64,000 nucleotides of DNA from Prevotella sp. (GCA_022775985.1 JALFIM010000039.1:43407-107406), one strand, 5' to 3'. Numbered from the stretch's first letter, positions 46,645 through 57,604 are shown. The notes: generated from the sequence alone by a model not told the origin. Made by a program: numbers and translations.

Positions 46645-48159
46645 ATGGTATCATTCTTAATAAGTCTTGCAGCATTGGTCGTAGGCTATCTTCTCTACGG
46701 CAAGTTTGTAGAACGCGTATTCGCTCCCGACAACCGTCCCACCCCAGTTGCCACCAAAGCCGACGGCATAGACTATATAGCCATGCCCGGGTGGAAGATA
46801 TTTATGATACAGTTTCTCAACATCGCCGGCACAGGCCCAATCTTCGGAGCCATCATGGGCGCATGGTACGGCCCCGTGGCATACCTGTGGATAGTGCTCG
46901 GATGCATATTCGCAGGGGCCACGCACGACTACCTCAGCGGCATGCTCTCACTGCGCAACGACGGCGCGGGGCTGCCGCAGCTCGTAGGCAAGTACCTCGG
47001 CAAGAAAGCCAAGAGCGTGATGCTCGTGTTCACGGTGCTGTTGCTGCTCATGGTGGGTGCCGTGTTCGTCTACAGCCCGGCCATAATACTGCAAGGCATG
47101 GGCGGCTCGCTGATGATGTGGATTATCATCATATTCGTGTACTACGTCATAGCCACGCTCCTGCCCATCGACAAGATAATAGGAAAGATATACCCCCTGT
47201 TCGCATTTTCGCTGATATTCATGGCCGCCGCGCTCTTCATTGGACTCCTCATCAAGCGGCCCGACCTGCCTGAGCTGTGGAGCGACCTGCCGAGCTACAA
47301 CCTCAACACCGTGAAGGCATGGCTCGGTGCCGACGCGCACATGGCCAAGAACCCGCTGTTCCCCTGCCTGTTCATCACCATAGCATGCGGAGCCATCAGC
47401 GGATTCCACGCCACGCAGAGCCCGCTCATGGCTCGCTGCATGAAGAGCGAGCGCATGGGCCGCCCCATATTCTATGGTGCCATGATAACCGAGGGCATAG
47501 TGGCACTGATATGGGCCACCGTGTCCATATACTTCTTCTACTACGGAGGATGGCGCGAGGTGGTGCCGGCCGGCATCGTGGAGAAGTTCATCGGCCAGGC
47601 CGAGGGCGGCGGCATGACGCTCGTACACTTCTTCAAGGCACCAGAGGTGGTGACATACGTGTGCAAGGGGTGGCTCGGCATGGCCGGAGGCATACTCGCC
47701 ATGCTTGGCGTGGTGGCCGCGCCCATCACCACGGGCGACACCGCGTTCCGCAGCGCACGCCTCATCATAGCCGAGGCCTGCGGCATTGAGCAGCACACCA
47801 TAGGCAAGCGTCTGGCCATAAGCCTGCCCATATTCGTGTGCGCCATACTGTTCCTGGCATGGCAGATAGGCAACCCAGGCGGATTCAACATCATCTGGCA
47901 GTACTTCGGATGGGCCAACCAGACGCTCAGCGTGTTCACGCTGTGGACGCTCACCGTATTTCTCGCGCAGCAGAAGAAGGCATACGTCATCACGCTCATA
48001 CCAGCCTTGTTTATGACGGCGGTGTGCTCCACGTTCATCTTCGTGTCACGCCAGGCCCTCGACCTGCCCGGCATCACAGGCTATCTGATAGGCTTCGCCG
48101 TATGCGTGGCGGCACTGATATGGTTCGTACGGTGGAAAATAAATTCACCGCAAATATAA
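46645..48159 (+). CDS. cstA: CstA-family membrane transporter
   Basis: CstA proteins are inner-membrane carriers for peptides or pyruvate, induced by carbon starvation in E. coli. The 504 residues are the short form (E. coli CstA has 701) with about 14 membrane helices. FLNIAGTGPIFGAIMGAWYG (near residue 57), GCIFAGATHDYLSGM and AISGFHATQSPLMARC are family signatures. The second C-terminal domain of long members is absent. A weak hairpin follows. Confidence 0.9.
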   Translation: MVSFLISLAALVVGYLLYGKFVERVFAPDNRPTPVATKADGIDYIAMPGWKIFMIQFLNIAGTGPIFGAIMGAWYGPVAYLWIVLGCIFAGATHDYLSGMLSLRNDGAGLPQLVGKYLGKKAKSVMLVFTVLLLLMVGAVFVYSPAIILQGMGGSLMMWIIIIFVYYVIATLLPIDKIIGKIYPLFAFSLIFMAAALFIGLLIKRPDLPELWSDLPSYNLNTVKAWLGADAHMAKNPLFPCLFITIACGAISGFHATQSPLMARCMKSERMGRPIFYGAMITEGIVALIWATVSIYFFYYGGWREVVPAGIVEKFIGQAEGGGMTLVHFFKAPEVVTYVCKGWLGMAGGILAMLGVVAAPITTGDTAFRSARLIIAEACGIEQHTIGKRLAISLPIFVCAILFLAWQIGNPGGFNIIWQYFGWANQTLSVFTLWTLTVFLAQQKKAYVITLIPALFMTAVCSTFIFVSRQALDLPGITGYLIGFAVCVAALIWFVRWKINSPQI

Positions 48160-48163
48160 TTTT

Positions 48164-48178
48164 CTGCCTTTTCGGCAG
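48164..48178 (+). terminator. Short hairpin after cstA
   Basis: CTGCC-TTTTC-GGCAG forms a five-base stem four bases after the stop, followed by TTATTATAA. It is weak and may only attenuate readthrough into the beta-barrel gene 145 bases downstream. Confidence 0.4.
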
Positions 48179-48304
48179 TTATTATAACATGTGGGGCTTG
48201 CCGCAGCTCACGCTCGTGGCAGCCGCAGTGTCGCCTGGCCACGGCCTGGCACGGCACGATACCACGTGAACACTCAACATCCACAATCTAAAAACACAAG
48301 AAGC

Positions 48305-48790
48305 ATGCTAAAGAAAATCTTCGCCATCGCAGCCATAGCGCTGTCGTCGCTGACTGCCAACGCCCAGTTTGAACAAGGTAAGATATACCTCAACGGCTCA
48401 CTCACGGGCCTCAACCTGTCGTACAACGGTGAGTCGAAGTTCAACTTCGGCACACAGGGACAGATGGGATACATGGTGGCCGACAACTGGCTGCTCTACG
48501 GACTCGTGGGCTATCAGCACACCGACTCGTCCGACAGTTACAGCGCAGGAGCAGGAGGCAGGTTCTACATAGACCAGAACGGCATATTCCTCGGAGCCAA
48601 CTGCAAAGTGGTACACAGCCCCGGCTACACCGACGTGATGCCCGGCCTCGAGGTGGGCTACGCCTACTTCCTCAGCCGCACCGTGACCATAGAGCCGGCC
48701 ATATACTACGACCAGTCATTCAAGGACCACAGCAAGTACTCCACCATAGGTCTGAAAGTGGGCATAGGCGTGTACCTCTTCAACGACTGA
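48305..48790 (+). CDS. Small outer-membrane beta-barrel protein
   Basis: The 161-residue protein has a signal peptide ending SLTANAQ (residue 21). The mature part alternates hydrophobic and polar residues in about eight strands: [45 protein letters not shown], and a terminal ISTI-type strand [13 protein letters not shown] with the aromatic near the end needed for barrel insertion. It resembles OmpX/OmpA-like eight-stranded barrels; no ligand is implied. It stops 10 bases before recR. Confidence 0.82.
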   Translation: MLKKIFAIAAIALSSLTANAQFEQGKIYLNGSLTGLNLSYNGESKFNFGTQGQMGYMVADNWLLYGLVGYQHTDSSDSYSAGAGGRFYIDQNGIFLGANCKVVHSPGYTDVMPGLEVGYAYFLSRTVTIEPAIYYDQSFKDHSKYSTIGLKVGIGVYLFND

Positions 48791-48800
48791 CGGCACACAC

Positions 48801-49418
48801 ATGGACTCATCATATCCCTCGCGACTGCTCGACGATGCCGTAGGAGAGCTGTCGCGTCTGCCCGGTGTCGGACGCAAGACGGCACTGCGGCTTGCCCTGC
48901 ACCTGCTCAGGCGGTCGACCGATGAGGTGGACTCCTTCACCAACGCCATATCGAGAATGAGGCATGAGGTGAAGTACTGCACCGTGTGCCACAACATCAG
49001 CGACAGCGACATCTGCCCCATCTGCGCCGACAGCAAGCGCGACACCCACACCATCTGCGTGGTGGAGAACATCCGCGACGTAATGGCCGTGGAGAACACC
49101 CAGCAGTACAGCGGCGTGTACCATGTGCTCGGGGGCGTGATATCGCCAATGGACGGCATCGGCCCCTCTGACCTCGCCATCGACTCCCTGATAGAGCGTG
49201 TGGCGCAGGGCGGCATCAGCGAGGTGATACTCGCGCTCAGCCCCACGATGGAAGGAGACACCACCAACTTCTTCATATCGCGCAAACTCGGGCCGTATGA
49301 CGTGCGCCTGAGCGTCATAGCACGCGGCATATCAGTAGGAGACGAGCTGGAATACACCGATGAGGTGACTCTCGGACGCGCCATCCTCAACAGAACCATT
49401 ATGAAATCAGAGAAATGA
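48801..49418 (+). CDS. recR: Recombination protein RecR
   Basis: RecR acts with RecO (and RecF) to load RecA on gapped DNA. The 205 residues contain the helix-hairpin-helix [19 protein letters not shown] (18-36), a zinc finger with Cys60, Cys63, Cys72 and Cys75, and a Toprim domain with ICVVEN and the [10 protein letters not shown]-like region. Its last codons overlap the next gene by four bases (ATGA), so translation is coupled. Confidence 0.95.
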   Translation: MDSSYPSRLLDDAVGELSRLPGVGRKTALRLALHLLRRSTDEVDSFTNAISRMRHEVKYCTVCHNISDSDICPICADSKRDTHTICVVENIRDVMAVENTQQYSGVYHVLGGVISPMDGIGPSDLAIDSLIERVAQGGISEVILALSPTMEGDTTNFFISRKLGPYDVRLSVIARGISVGDELEYTDEVTLGRAILNRTIMKSEK

Positions 49419-49846
49419 ATAAGCTCAGACGACACCTCCTCACACTGTTCGCCATACCGACGGGCTGCGCCATACTGCTCGCCGTACTCTTCGAGACTGA
49501 CCTGCTGCCATGCGGCATCTGCGCCGACGACAAGGGCCTTGAGTTCGTGGCGGCCACCATCATGGAGCTGCTCACCATCTGCATCATACCCATAGCCATG
49601 AAGCTGCTGAAGCTAAAGTGCGTGGAGAGGCGGATGACGACGCTCCGCGGCGTGCAGAGGTTCAGCACATACCGCTGTCTCATGCTCACACTGCCGCTGC
49701 TTGTCAACACATTATTATATTATATGTTCATGAATGTCGCCTTCGGCTACATGGCCATAATACTGCTGCTCTGCCTCGCCTTCGTATGGCCTACGAGGCA
49801 GAGGTGCCACGACGAGGCGGCCGCAGCCAGTGACAACGCGCAGTAA
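49415..49846 (+). CDS. Small membrane protein of unknown function
   Basis: The 143-residue product has four predicted membrane segments (about 9-27, 45-63, 88-106, 108-124). A CGIC pair sits in the loop after the first helix ([12 protein letters not shown]). The start overlaps the recR stop by four bases. I do not recognise the family. Confidence 0.75.
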   Translation: MNKLRRHLLTLFAIPTGCAILLAVLFETDLLPCGICADDKGLEFVAATIMELLTICIIPIAMKLLKLKCVERRMTTLRGVQRFSTYRCLMLTLPLLVNTLLYYMFMNVAFGYMAIILLLCLAFVWPTRQRCHDEAAAASDNAQ

Positions 49847-49896
49847 TTCCGCCACGCGCCGGCATCGCTTCCACCCTACACAACAGACACACCGCA

Positions 49897-51081
49897 TTGA
49901 AACTATCCGTCATCATAGTAAGCTACAACGTGAGATACTATCTTGAGCAGTGCCTCCACGCCCTGTTCAAGGCCACTACGGGCATCAGCACCGAGGTGTT
50001 CGTCGTAGACAACCACTCGTCCGACGGCTCCGTGGAGTATCTCTCCGAACGCTTTCATGACATAAACTTCATCAGCAGCAACCACAACCTGGGGTTCGCA
50101 CGCGCCAACAACACCGCCATCAGGCAGTCCCACGGCGAGTATGTGCTGCTCCTCAACCCCGACACCATCGTAGGCGAGCACACGCTGTCGGACGTAATAA
50201 GCCTCATGGACTCCAAGCCCAGCGCCGGATGCGCCGGCGTGAGGATGATAAAGACCGACGGCACCGACGCCATGGAGTCGCGGCGCGGACTGCCCACGCC
50301 TACTACGGCGTTCTTCAAGATGTGCGGACTGTGTACACGCTATCCGCACAACAGGCGCGTGGGCCGCTACTACATGGGGTGGCTGCCGTGGGACAAGCCC
50401 GCGAGAATAGAGGTGGTGAGCGGTGCGTTCTGCATGCTCAGACACTCCGCGCTCGACAAGGTTGGGTTGCTCGACGAGGACTTCTTCATGTACGGCGAGG
50501 ACATAGACCTGTCGTACCGCATGCTGAAGGGCGGATTCGACAATTGGTACGTGCCGTCGCGCATACTGCACTACAAGGGCGAGAGCACGCAGAAGACCAC
50601 GTTCCGCTACGTACACATATTCTACAACGCCATGCTCATATTCTTCCGCAAGCACTATGGGCACATGTCGCTGCTGCTCACCATGCCCATCAAGGCCGCC
50701 ATAGTGGCCAAAGCCGTGGCCGCGCTGCTCAGGACGCAACTCATACAGACGGGGCACGCCATGGGGCTGACATCGTACAAGCGGCGCAAGGAGCCGCTCT
50801 ACGTGTTCATCACGAGCCAGGCCAACAGCGATGCGTGCCGCAGGATAGCCGCGAGAAAGGGCATCAGGGCCTGCTTCCACTGCGCGGACAATCTGCCCGA
50901 AGGACACACGCAGCTGCATCTGGAGCCAGACACGTGTACCTATGTGGTGTATGACGTAGACGCGTTCAGCTACGAGCGCATATTCGAGTTGTCGGCCAAG
51001 GGCTGCAACGACAACATATCCATTGGCACATTCAACAAGGACACTGGAATAATAATCACCGGCGACGAGATTCTGAAATGA
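49897..51081 (+). CDS. Glycosyltransferase family 2 (rhamnosyltransferase-like), TTG start
   Basis: This inverting glycosyltransferase probably adds a sugar to a cell-surface glycan on the cytoplasmic face of the membrane. MKLSVIIVSYNVRYYLEQCL begins the domain, with VVDNHSSDGS (about 35-44), LLNPDT and the C-terminal GEDIDLSYR motif. Residues about 265-394 hold an amphipathic stretch and an extra domain not needed for catalysis. The first codon is TTG: no ATG exists upstream in frame, and the conserved first strand starts exactly there. It overlaps the GNAT gene by four bases. Confidence 0.9.
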   Translation: MKLSVIIVSYNVRYYLEQCLHALFKATTGISTEVFVVDNHSSDGSVEYLSERFHDINFISSNHNLGFARANNTAIRQSHGEYVLLLNPDTIVGEHTLSDVISLMDSKPSAGCAGVRMIKTDGTDAMESRRGLPTPTTAFFKMCGLCTRYPHNRRVGRYYMGWLPWDKPARIEVVSGAFCMLRHSALDKVGLLDEDFFMYGEDIDLSYRMLKGGFDNWYVPSRILHYKGESTQKTTFRYVHIFYNAMLIFFRKHYGHMSLLLTMPIKAAIVAKAVAALLRTQLIQTGHAMGLTSYKRRKEPLYVFITSQANSDACRRIAARKGIRACFHCADNLPEGHTQLHLEPDTCTYVVYDVDAFSYERIFELSAKGCNDNISIGTFNKDTGIIITGDEILK

Positions 51082-51599
51082 CCGACACACACACAAGACC
51101 CACCATAACGCTCAGGGCCATGGAGCCTGAAGACCTCGACTTCATATACAGTCTTGAGAATGACGCGGAGGCATGGACTGCCAGCGCCAACACCGTGCCA
51201 TTCTCACGCTACCTGCTCCACGACTACATAGCCAACGCATCCGCCGACATATACACCGACAAGCAGGTGAGGATGATAATAGCCAACAGCGAGGGCACTG
51301 CCGTAGGGTGCATAGACCTGTTCGACTTCAATCCGTCGCACATGCGGGCAGAGGTGGGCATCATCATACACAAAGACCACCGCCACAACGGCTATGCCGC
51401 CTCGGCACTGTCGGCCCTGATAGGCTATGCAGCCACAGTGCTGCACCTACACCAGATTTACGCCATTGTGAACAAGCACAATACGCCGTCAGTAAGACTA
51501 TTCTCGAACGTCGGTTTCAAGTCTGGCACAGTGCTCTCAGACTGGCTTTTCGATGGAAAGGAATACTCCGATGCGGCAATAATGCAATTTTTTTTGTAA
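51078..51599 (+). CDS. GNAT-family N-acetyltransferase (RimJ/RimL or SpeG-like)
   Basis: The 173-residue enzyme transfers acetyl from acetyl-CoA to an amine; the acceptor is unknown. LRAMEPEDLDFIYSLENDAE is the usual N-terminal segment of this subgroup, followed by VGCIDLFDFNPSHMRAEVG and the CoA loop HRHNGYAASAL. It overlaps the upstream glycosyltransferase by four bases, so the pair could act on the same sugar or its carrier. Confidence 0.88.
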   Translation: MTDTHTRPTITLRAMEPEDLDFIYSLENDAEAWTASANTVPFSRYLLHDYIANASADIYTDKQVRMIIANSEGTAVGCIDLFDFNPSHMRAEVGIIIHKDHRHNGYAASALSALIGYAATVLHLHQIYAIVNKHNTPSVRLFSNVGFKSGTVLSDWLFDGKEYSDAAIMQFFL

Positions 51600-51615
51600 A
51601 AAAGTCACCAAAACA

Positions 51616-51647
51616 TTTGGTGGGTTCACCAATAATTACTACCTTTG
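51616..51647 (+). promoter_or_regulatory. Promoter for tRNA-Asp
   Basis: TTTG (51616-51619) and TACCTTTG (51640-51647) are 20 bases apart, 32 bases before the tRNA; the same boxes and spacing as the tRNA-Pro promoter. Confidence 0.82.
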
Positions 51648-51679
51648 CACTCGCTAAAACGAAATGAAGCCCACATAAT

Positions 51680-51753
51680 GGTGCGTTAGTTCAGTTGGTT
51701 AGAACGCCTGCCTGTCACGCAGGAGGTCACGAGTTCGAATCTCGTACGCACCG
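51680..51753 (+). tRNA. tRNA-Asp (anticodon GTC)
   Basis: Acceptor GGTGCGT pairs with ACGCACC, the anticodon arm is CCTGC-CTGTCAC-GCAGG with anticodon GTC, and the T arm contains GAGTTCGAATCTC. The discriminator is G, as expected for Asp. CCA is not encoded. Confidence 0.97.
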
Positions 51754-51756
51754 CAG

Positions 51757-51793
51757 AAAGCTCTTGCTGATACAAAGGCAAGAGCTTTTTTTT
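51757..51793 (+). terminator. Terminator of tRNA-Asp
   Basis: AAAGCTCTTGC (51757-51767) and GCAAGAGCTTT (51778-51788) form an 11-base stem with a 10-base loop and a long T-run, directly after the tRNA. Confidence 0.9.
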
Positions 51794-51865
51794 ATACCCA
51801 TACGCACACCGTCTGCCCCACGCAGAGACGATATTCGGCAATACTATCACAATACATACAAAACA

Positions 51866-52360
51866 ATGAAAATGAGTAAGACAAAGAAAAGAATACTATT
51901 CGTATGCCTCGGAAACATCTGCCGAAGCCCGGCCGCAGAAGGAGTGATGAGGAAAATGGTGACAGACGCGGGCCAAGAGAGCCTCTACCATATAGACTCG
52001 GCTGGCATCGGCGACTGGCATGTGGGTCAACTGCCAGACTGGCGGATGCGCCAATGCGGTGCCGAACGCGGCTACCGCTTCGACAGCCACGCCCGCCAGT
52101 TCGACAGACGGCACGACTTCACCGACTTCGACTGGATATTCGTAATGGACGATGCCAACCTCAAGGCCATAACGTCCATGGCATCTGATGACGCGGAGAG
52201 GGCCAAGGTGCGCAAACTCTCCGACTTCCTCACCACGCACTCGGGCGCACAGTCAGTGCCAGACCCTTACTATGGCGGCACAAAAGACTTCGAATACTCA
52301 CTCGACCTCATAGAGGAAGCATGCCGCAATCTGCTTGAGAAAAATTTGCTTTCTGTATAA
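51866..52360 (+). CDS. Low-molecular-weight protein-tyrosine phosphatase
   Basis: The 164-residue cytoplasmic phosphatase removes phosphate from tyrosine or small phosphoesters. The P-loop C-x5-R is Cys14-Arg20 in FVCLGNICRSP, and the general acid is Asp133 in VPDPYYGG. In Bacteroidetes such enzymes often pair with a BY-kinase controlling capsule export, but none is here. The ATG at 51866 is chosen over ones inside the tRNA; 51872 is equally possible. Confidence 0.93.
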   Translation: MKMSKTKKRILFVCLGNICRSPAAEGVMRKMVTDAGQESLYHIDSAGIGDWHVGQLPDWRMRQCGAERGYRFDSHARQFDRRHDFTDFDWIFVMDDANLKAITSMASDDAERAKVRKLSDFLTTHSGAQSVPDPYYGGTKDFEYSLDLIEEACRNLLEKNLLSV

Positions 52361-52377
52361 AAATACAGCAAATCATT

Positions 52378-52427
52378 AACCAAAGAATAGATATAACTAC
52401 ATTTTGTTATATATTCTTTGGTTTTTG
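52378..52427 (+). terminator. Terminator of the phosphatase gene
   Basis: AACCAAAGAATA (52378-52389) and TATTCTTTGGTT (52412-52423) pair, with TATAAC/GTTATA extending the stem after a small bulge, and TTTTG follows. Confidence 0.75.
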
Positions 52428-52450
52428 TTTCATTTTGAAAAAATAATTAT

Positions 52451-52458
52451 TATCTTTG
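52451..52458 (+). promoter_or_regulatory. -7 element for acn-icd-gltA
   Basis: TATCTTTG lies 86 bases before the acn start. TTTG boxes at 52424 and 52434 give spacers of 23 and 13, neither ideal. Confidence 0.55.
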
Positions 52459-52543
52459 CACCACGCTCATGACACCATACGGCAGAGACCGCGTGGTGGG
52501 CGGCATCTCATACTGTTTACTCAAATACATTACCCGATAGAAA

Positions 52544-54814
52544 ATGATACTGGATTTAGAAATGCTGAGGAACTTCTACTCCTCATATACTGCAAAGGTA
52601 GAACAAGCACGCAAAACGACTGGACACCCCCTCACATACACTGAGAAAATACTGCTGTCGCACCTGTACGACCAGTCATCACTACGCGACTTCAAGCGCG
52701 GAGCAGACTACGTGGATTTCCGTCCAGACCGCGTGGCCATGCAGGATGCCACGGCACAGATGGCACTGCTGCAATTCATGAACGCCGGCAAGGCCAAGGT
52801 GGCTGTGCCGGCATCGGTGCATTGCGACCATCTTATACGGGCTGACATCGGTGCGGAGCACGACCTGCCCGCCGCCAAGAGTGCCAACAGCGAGGTGTAC
52901 GAGTTTCTGCGCTCAGTATCGGAGAAGTATCACATCGGATTCTGGAAGCCAGGAGCCGGCATCATACACCAGGTGGTGCTTGAGAACTACGCGTTTCCAG
53001 GCGGACTCATGGTCGGCACCGACTCACACACGCCCAATGCCGGCGGCCTGGGCATGGCTGCCGTTGGCGTAGGAGGAGCCGATGCCGTGGACGTACTTAC
53101 CGCACAGCCATGGGAACTGCGCATGCCACGCATCATAGGCGTGAGGCTGTCGGGCCGTCTCTCGGCATGGGCCTCACCCAAAGACGTGATACTCAAGTTG
53201 CTCGGCATGCTCACAGTGAAGGGCGGCACCAACTCCGTGATGGAATATTTCGGCGACGGCGCACGCACGCTCTCCACCACAGGCAAAGCCACTATATGCA
53301 ATATGGGTGCCGAGCTCGGTGCCACATTCTCCGTATTCCCGTTCGACGACAACGCCAGTGAGTACCTCAACCGCACAAGACGTGCCGAGGTAGCCGCCAT
53401 GGCACAGTCGTGCGCCGCCGACCTTATGGCCGATGCTGCCGTGTACGAAGCCCCAGAGCAGCACTACGACAAGGTCATAGACATAGATCTGTCGGCCATA
53501 GAGCCGCACCTCAACGGCCCGTTCACCCCCGATGCCGCCACGCCTATATCGGCAATGAAGGACAAGATGACAACTGAGGACTTCCCTCCTGTCGTGGAGG
53601 TCGGCCTCATCGGATCATGTACCAACTCCTCTTATCAGGACCTTTGCCGCGCTGCATCTGTGGCAAAGCAAGCCTGTGACAAGCACATCCCAGTGAAAGC
53701 GCAGCTCATAATCAATCCCGGCTCGGAGCAGATACGATATACTGCCGAGCGCGACGGCATTCTCGACATATTCAAGAGCATCGGTGCCGTGATTATGACC
53801 AACGCCTGTGGCCCATGTATCGGCCAGTGGCACCGCCACACCGACGACAACACGCGCCGCAACAGCATAGTGACATCATTCAACCGCAACTTCCGCAGAC
53901 GTGCCGACGGCAACCCCAACACATACGCTTTCATCGGAAGTCCTGAACTGACCATGGCCCTTGCCATTGCAGGACGGCTCGACTTCAATCCCGCGACAGA
54001 CAGTCTGACCGATGCCGACGGGCACAGCGTGCGTCTCGACGAGCCTGTCGGTGACGTGTTTCCGCCACGTGGGTTCGCAGTGGACGACAAGGGATTCATT
54101 CCACCGACCGACAATGACACGCAAGACATCAACGTAATAATATCGCCGACATCCGAAAGGCTCCAGCGTCTGGCACCATTCGCGCCATGGGACGGCCACG
54201 ACCTCACCGACATGCCCGTGCTCATAAAGACCAAGGGCAAGTGTACCACCGACCATATATCCATGGCCGGGCCGTGGCTGCGGTTCCGTGGGCATCTGCA
54301 GAACATCTCCGACAATCTGCTGATGGGGGCCGTCAACGCATTCAACGGCGAGAGCAACAACGTGAAATGCCAGCTCTCTGGCGAGTACATGACCGTATCG
54401 GCCGCGGCAAAGGCATACAAGGCTGCGGGCATAGCATCTGTCGTGGTGGCCGAGGACAACTACGGTGAGGGCAGCTCACGCGAGCACGCCGCCATGGAGC
54501 CGCGCTTCCTCAACGTGAGGGCAGTGATAGCAAAGAGCTTCGCACGCATACACGAGACCAATCTCAAGAAGCAAGGCATGCTCGCCCTTACATTCGCAGA
54601 CAAGAACGACTACGACCGTGTGCGCGAGGACGACCGCATATCAATAACGGGGCTTTCCGCATTTGCCCCCGGCCACAACCTCACGGTGACGCTCACACAC
54701 AACGACGGCACAAGCGAGTCGTTTGAGGTGACGCATACCTACAACGCCACACAGGCTGAGTGGTTCAAAGCCGGCAGCGCACTCAACTACGTGCTGAGAG
54801 AGCAACAGCACTGA
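52544..54814 (+). CDS. acnA: Aconitate hydratase
   Basis: Aconitase interconverts citrate and isocitrate with a 4Fe-4S cluster. The cluster Cys residues are in [10 protein letters not shown] (near residue 362) and ACGPCIGQW (near 427). The 756 residues and the sequence type match mitochondrial-like aconitases rather than the longer AcnA/IRP or the AcnB type. The C-terminal swivel domain has [14 protein letters not shown]. It heads a three-gene operon with icd and gltA, which together make 2-oxoglutarate. Confidence 0.95.
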   Translation: MILDLEMLRNFYSSYTAKVEQARKTTGHPLTYTEKILLSHLYDQSSLRDFKRGADYVDFRPDRVAMQDATAQMALLQFMNAGKAKVAVPASVHCDHLIRADIGAEHDLPAAKSANSEVYEFLRSVSEKYHIGFWKPGAGIIHQVVLENYAFPGGLMVGTDSHTPNAGGLGMAAVGVGGADAVDVLTAQPWELRMPRIIGVRLSGRLSAWASPKDVILKLLGMLTVKGGTNSVMEYFGDGARTLSTTGKATICNMGAELGATFSVFPFDDNASEYLNRTRRAEVAAMAQSCAADLMADAAVYEAPEQHYDKVIDIDLSAIEPHLNGPFTPDAATPISAMKDKMTTEDFPPVVEVGLIGSCTNSSYQDLCRAASVAKQACDKHIPVKAQLIINPGSEQIRYTAERDGILDIFKSIGAVIMTNACGPCIGQWHRHTDDNTRRNSIVTSFNRNFRRRADGNPNTYAFIGSPELTMALAIAGRLDFNPATDSLTDADGHSVRLDEPVGDVFPPRGFAVDDKGFIPPTDNDTQDINVIISPTSERLQRLAPFAPWDGHDLTDMPVLIKTKGKCTTDHISMAGPWLRFRGHLQNISDNLLMGAVNAFNGESNNVKCQLSGEYMTVSAAAKAYKAAGIASVVVAEDNYGEGSSREHAAMEPRFLNVRAVIAKSFARIHETNLKKQGMLALTFADKNDYDRVREDDRISITGLSAFAPGHNLTVTLTHNDGTSESFEVTHTYNATQAEWFKAGSALNYVLREQQH

Positions 54815-54853
54815 CCGTCCAAACAAATAACCAATAAGAACAGAAAAGATACG

Positions 54854-56050
54854 ATGAGTATGGAAAAGATAACAAAGACCGACGGACGGCTCAACGTACC
54901 GTCACACCCTACGATACCATTCATTGAAGGCGACGGCGTTGGTGCCGAGATAACCCCCGTATGCCAGTCTGTGGTCAACGCGGCAGTAAAGAAGGCATAC
55001 GGCACGGCCCGTAAGATAGAATGGAAGGAGGTGCTTGCCGGCGGCAAGGCATTCGAGCAGACTGGCGAGTGGCTTCCACAAGCCACTCTCGACGCTTTCA
55101 GCGACTGCCTCGTAGGTATCAAAGGGCCGCTCATGACACCAGTAGGTGGTGGCATACGCTCCCTGAATGTGGCCCTAAGACAAACCCTCGACCTGTATGT
55201 ATGTCAACGTCCTGTGAGGTATTTCAAGGGTGTGGAGTCGCCAGTGAAGCATCCCGAGAACGTGGATATGTGCATCTTCCGCGAGAACACCGAGGACATA
55301 TACGCCGGTATTGAATGGGAGTCGGGCACGGAGGAGGCAGCACGCTTCTACAAGTTCATACACGAGCAGATGGAAGTGAGCAAGGTGCGCTTCCCTGAGA
55401 CATCGGCATTCGGCGTGAAACCCGTATCACGCGAGGGATCGGAGCGTCTCATACGCAGTGCCATAGAGTATGCCCTCGCCCACAACCTGCCGTCAGTGAC
55501 GCTCGTACACAAGGGCAACATCATGAAGTTTACCGAGGGCGGCTTCAAGAAATGGGGCTATGAGCTGGCCAGACGAGAGTATGCCGACGCGCTGGACAGT
55601 GGCAGACTCGTCATCAAGGACTGTATCTGTGACGCTTTCTTGCAGAACGCGCTGCTCAAGCCCGAGGAATACAGCGTCATAGCCACGCTCAACCTCAACG
55701 GCGACTACGTATCGGACATGCTCGCGGCACAGGTCGGCGGCATAGGCATCGCGCCAGGAGCCAACATCAACTACCAGACGGGCCACGCCATATTCGAGGC
55801 CACACACGGCATAGCTCCCGACATAGCAGGACAGGACAAGGTGAATCCATCATCTATAATACTGTCATCGGTGATGATGCTCGACTACATTGGGTGGCAC
55901 GAGGCGGCCACGCTCATCACCACAGCCATGGAGAGTCTGTTCGCACAGTCAGTGGCTACGGCCGACCTCGCACGCTTCATGGAGGGCGGCACAGCACTCG
56001 GTACAAGGGCTTTCGGCGACAGACTCGTCGATGAGATAGCCCACGCATGA
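54854..56050 (+). CDS. icd: Isocitrate dehydrogenase (NADP)
   Basis: Icd oxidises and decarboxylates isocitrate to 2-oxoglutarate. [13 protein letters not shown] (about 23-35), the substrate loop [19 protein letters not shown] (near 99), [11 protein letters not shown] and the cofactor region [10 protein letters not shown] are present. The 398 residues fit the E. coli-like homodimeric class (416). It lies 39 bases after acn and 31 bases before gltA. Confidence 0.95.
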   Translation: MSMEKITKTDGRLNVPSHPTIPFIEGDGVGAEITPVCQSVVNAAVKKAYGTARKIEWKEVLAGGKAFEQTGEWLPQATLDAFSDCLVGIKGPLMTPVGGGIRSLNVALRQTLDLYVCQRPVRYFKGVESPVKHPENVDMCIFRENTEDIYAGIEWESGTEEAARFYKFIHEQMEVSKVRFPETSAFGVKPVSREGSERLIRSAIEYALAHNLPSVTLVHKGNIMKFTEGGFKKWGYELARREYADALDSGRLVIKDCICDAFLQNALLKPEEYSVIATLNLNGDYVSDMLAAQVGGIGIAPGANINYQTGHAIFEATHGIAPDIAGQDKVNPSSIILSSVMMLDYIGWHEAATLITTAMESLFAQSVATADLARFMEGGTALGTRAFGDRLVDEIAHA

Positions 56051-56081
56051 CCTCACTCACAACCAAAACCACAGCACATAC

Positions 56082-57428
56082 ATGAACAAGGAATATCTTA
56101 TATACAAGCTGTCTGACGAGGTGAAAACCTCATGCAAGATAGACAACGAGCTGTTTCAGAAATATGGCGTGAAGCGCGGACTGCGCAACGAGGACGGAAG
56201 CGGCGTGCTCGTAGGCCTCACCAACATAGGCAACGTGGTGGGATACGAGCGCGACGACAGCGGACGGCTCGTACCTACGGAGGGCAAGCTCTTCTACCGT
56301 GGCTACGAGCTCGACGACCTCGTGTCACCACTGCTCGCCGAGAAACGCTTCGGCTTTGAGGAGACGGCATTTCTCCTGCTCTCAGGAAGCCTTCCCGACA
56401 GTGAGGAACTGGAGGCTTTCAAGGAACTGATAAACGAGAACATGGCCCTCGACCACAAGACCATAGTACACATCATTGACCTTGAGGGCTCCAACATCAT
56501 GAACATACTGGCACGCAGCGTGCTTGAGATGTACACCTTCGACCCCAACCCCGACGACATTTCACGCGACAACCTCATGCGGCAGGCCATAGAACTGATA
56601 GCACGTTTCCCCACTATCATAGCCTACGCCTACAACATATACCGCCACTCCGTACAGGGACGGTCGCTGCACATACGCCATCCACGCGAGAACCTCACCA
56701 TCGCCCAGAACTTCCTGTACATGCTCAAGCACGACGACTACACCGATCTCGACGCGCGTATGCTCGACATGCTGCTCATCATACAGGCGGAGCACGGCGG
56801 AGGTAACAACTCCACGTTCACCGTAAGGGTCACATCATCATCGCGTACGGACACATACTCGAGCATAGCTGCTGGCATAGGCTCGCTGAAAGGGCCGCTG
56901 CACGGAGGTGCCAACATAAAAGTGATAAACATGTTCCACCACCTGAAGGAGAACATACACGACTGGACAAACATTGACGAGATAGACACGTACCTCAACC
57001 GCATGCTGCGCAAGGAGGCATACGACAAGTCCGGGCTCATATACGGCATAGGACACGCCGTCTACACTATGAGCGACCCACGTGCGGTGGAACTGAAGAA
57101 ACTCGCCGGCGAGTTGGCCAAGGAGAAAGGACGGGAAGAGGAGTACAACTTCCTACGTCTGCTCGAGCAGGAAGGCATAAAGTGCGTGTCGCAGCACCGT
57201 AAGACGAAGAAGCCCATCTGCGCCAACGTAGACTTTTACAGCGGATTCATATATGAGATGATAGGCTTGCCTCAGGAGATATACACGCCCATATTCGCCA
57301 TGGCACGCATAGTTGGATGGATGGCGCACCGCATAGAAGAGCTCAACTTCGAGGGCCGCCGTATCATACGTCCGGCCTACAAGAACATACTCGGAATAAA
57401 GGAATACATACCCATCAACGACCGTTGA
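56082..57428 (+). CDS. gltA: Citrate synthase
   Basis: Citrate synthase condenses oxaloacetate and acetyl-CoA. The 448 residues carry YRGYELDDLV (near 75), HGGGNNSTFTVRV, GPLHGGANIKV with the catalytic His, and GIGHAVYTMSDPRA with the second His. The N-terminal extension of about 60 residues matches the Bacteroidetes long form. It closes the acn-icd-gltA operon; a GC-rich hairpin follows. Confidence 0.95.
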   Translation: MNKEYLIYKLSDEVKTSCKIDNELFQKYGVKRGLRNEDGSGVLVGLTNIGNVVGYERDDSGRLVPTEGKLFYRGYELDDLVSPLLAEKRFGFEETAFLLLSGSLPDSEELEAFKELINENMALDHKTIVHIIDLEGSNIMNILARSVLEMYTFDPNPDDISRDNLMRQAIELIARFPTIIAYAYNIYRHSVQGRSLHIRHPRENLTIAQNFLYMLKHDDYTDLDARMLDMLLIIQAEHGGGNNSTFTVRVTSSSRTDTYSSIAAGIGSLKGPLHGGANIKVINMFHHLKENIHDWTNIDEIDTYLNRMLRKEAYDKSGLIYGIGHAVYTMSDPRAVELKKLAGELAKEKGREEEYNFLRLLEQEGIKCVSQHRKTKKPICANVDFYSGFIYEMIGLPQEIYTPIFAMARIVGWMAHRIEELNFEGRRIIRPAYKNILGIKEYIPINDR

Positions 57429-57472
57429 CAGCGGCGGCACATGCTCATGCACGCCGCACGCTGACCCATACA

Positions 57473-57511
57473 CGCCCCCAGCAGAGACCATGTCCAGCTC
57501 TGCTGGGGGCG
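57473..57511. terminator. Strong GC-rich hairpin after gltA
   Basis: CGCCCCCAGCAGAG (57473-57486) and CTCTGCTGGGGGCG (57498-57511) form a perfect 14-base stem with an 11-base loop. No T-run follows on either strand, so it probably protects the 3' end or slows polymerase, and could also end a transcript arriving from the promoter at 57605. Confidence 0.7.
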
Positions 57512-57604
57512 AACGTTACATATTCTTCATCTGGGATAAGCCACCAAGAAAGTTTTTATATATGTAAAAATGTCAAAGACCGCTTGCCCATTTCTGTGCA
57601 AATG

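Noticed and set aside
49897-51096. The long minus-strand frame opposite the glycosyltransferase
   Set aside because: It runs antisense to a gene with full GT2 motifs and starts in the next gene's overlap.
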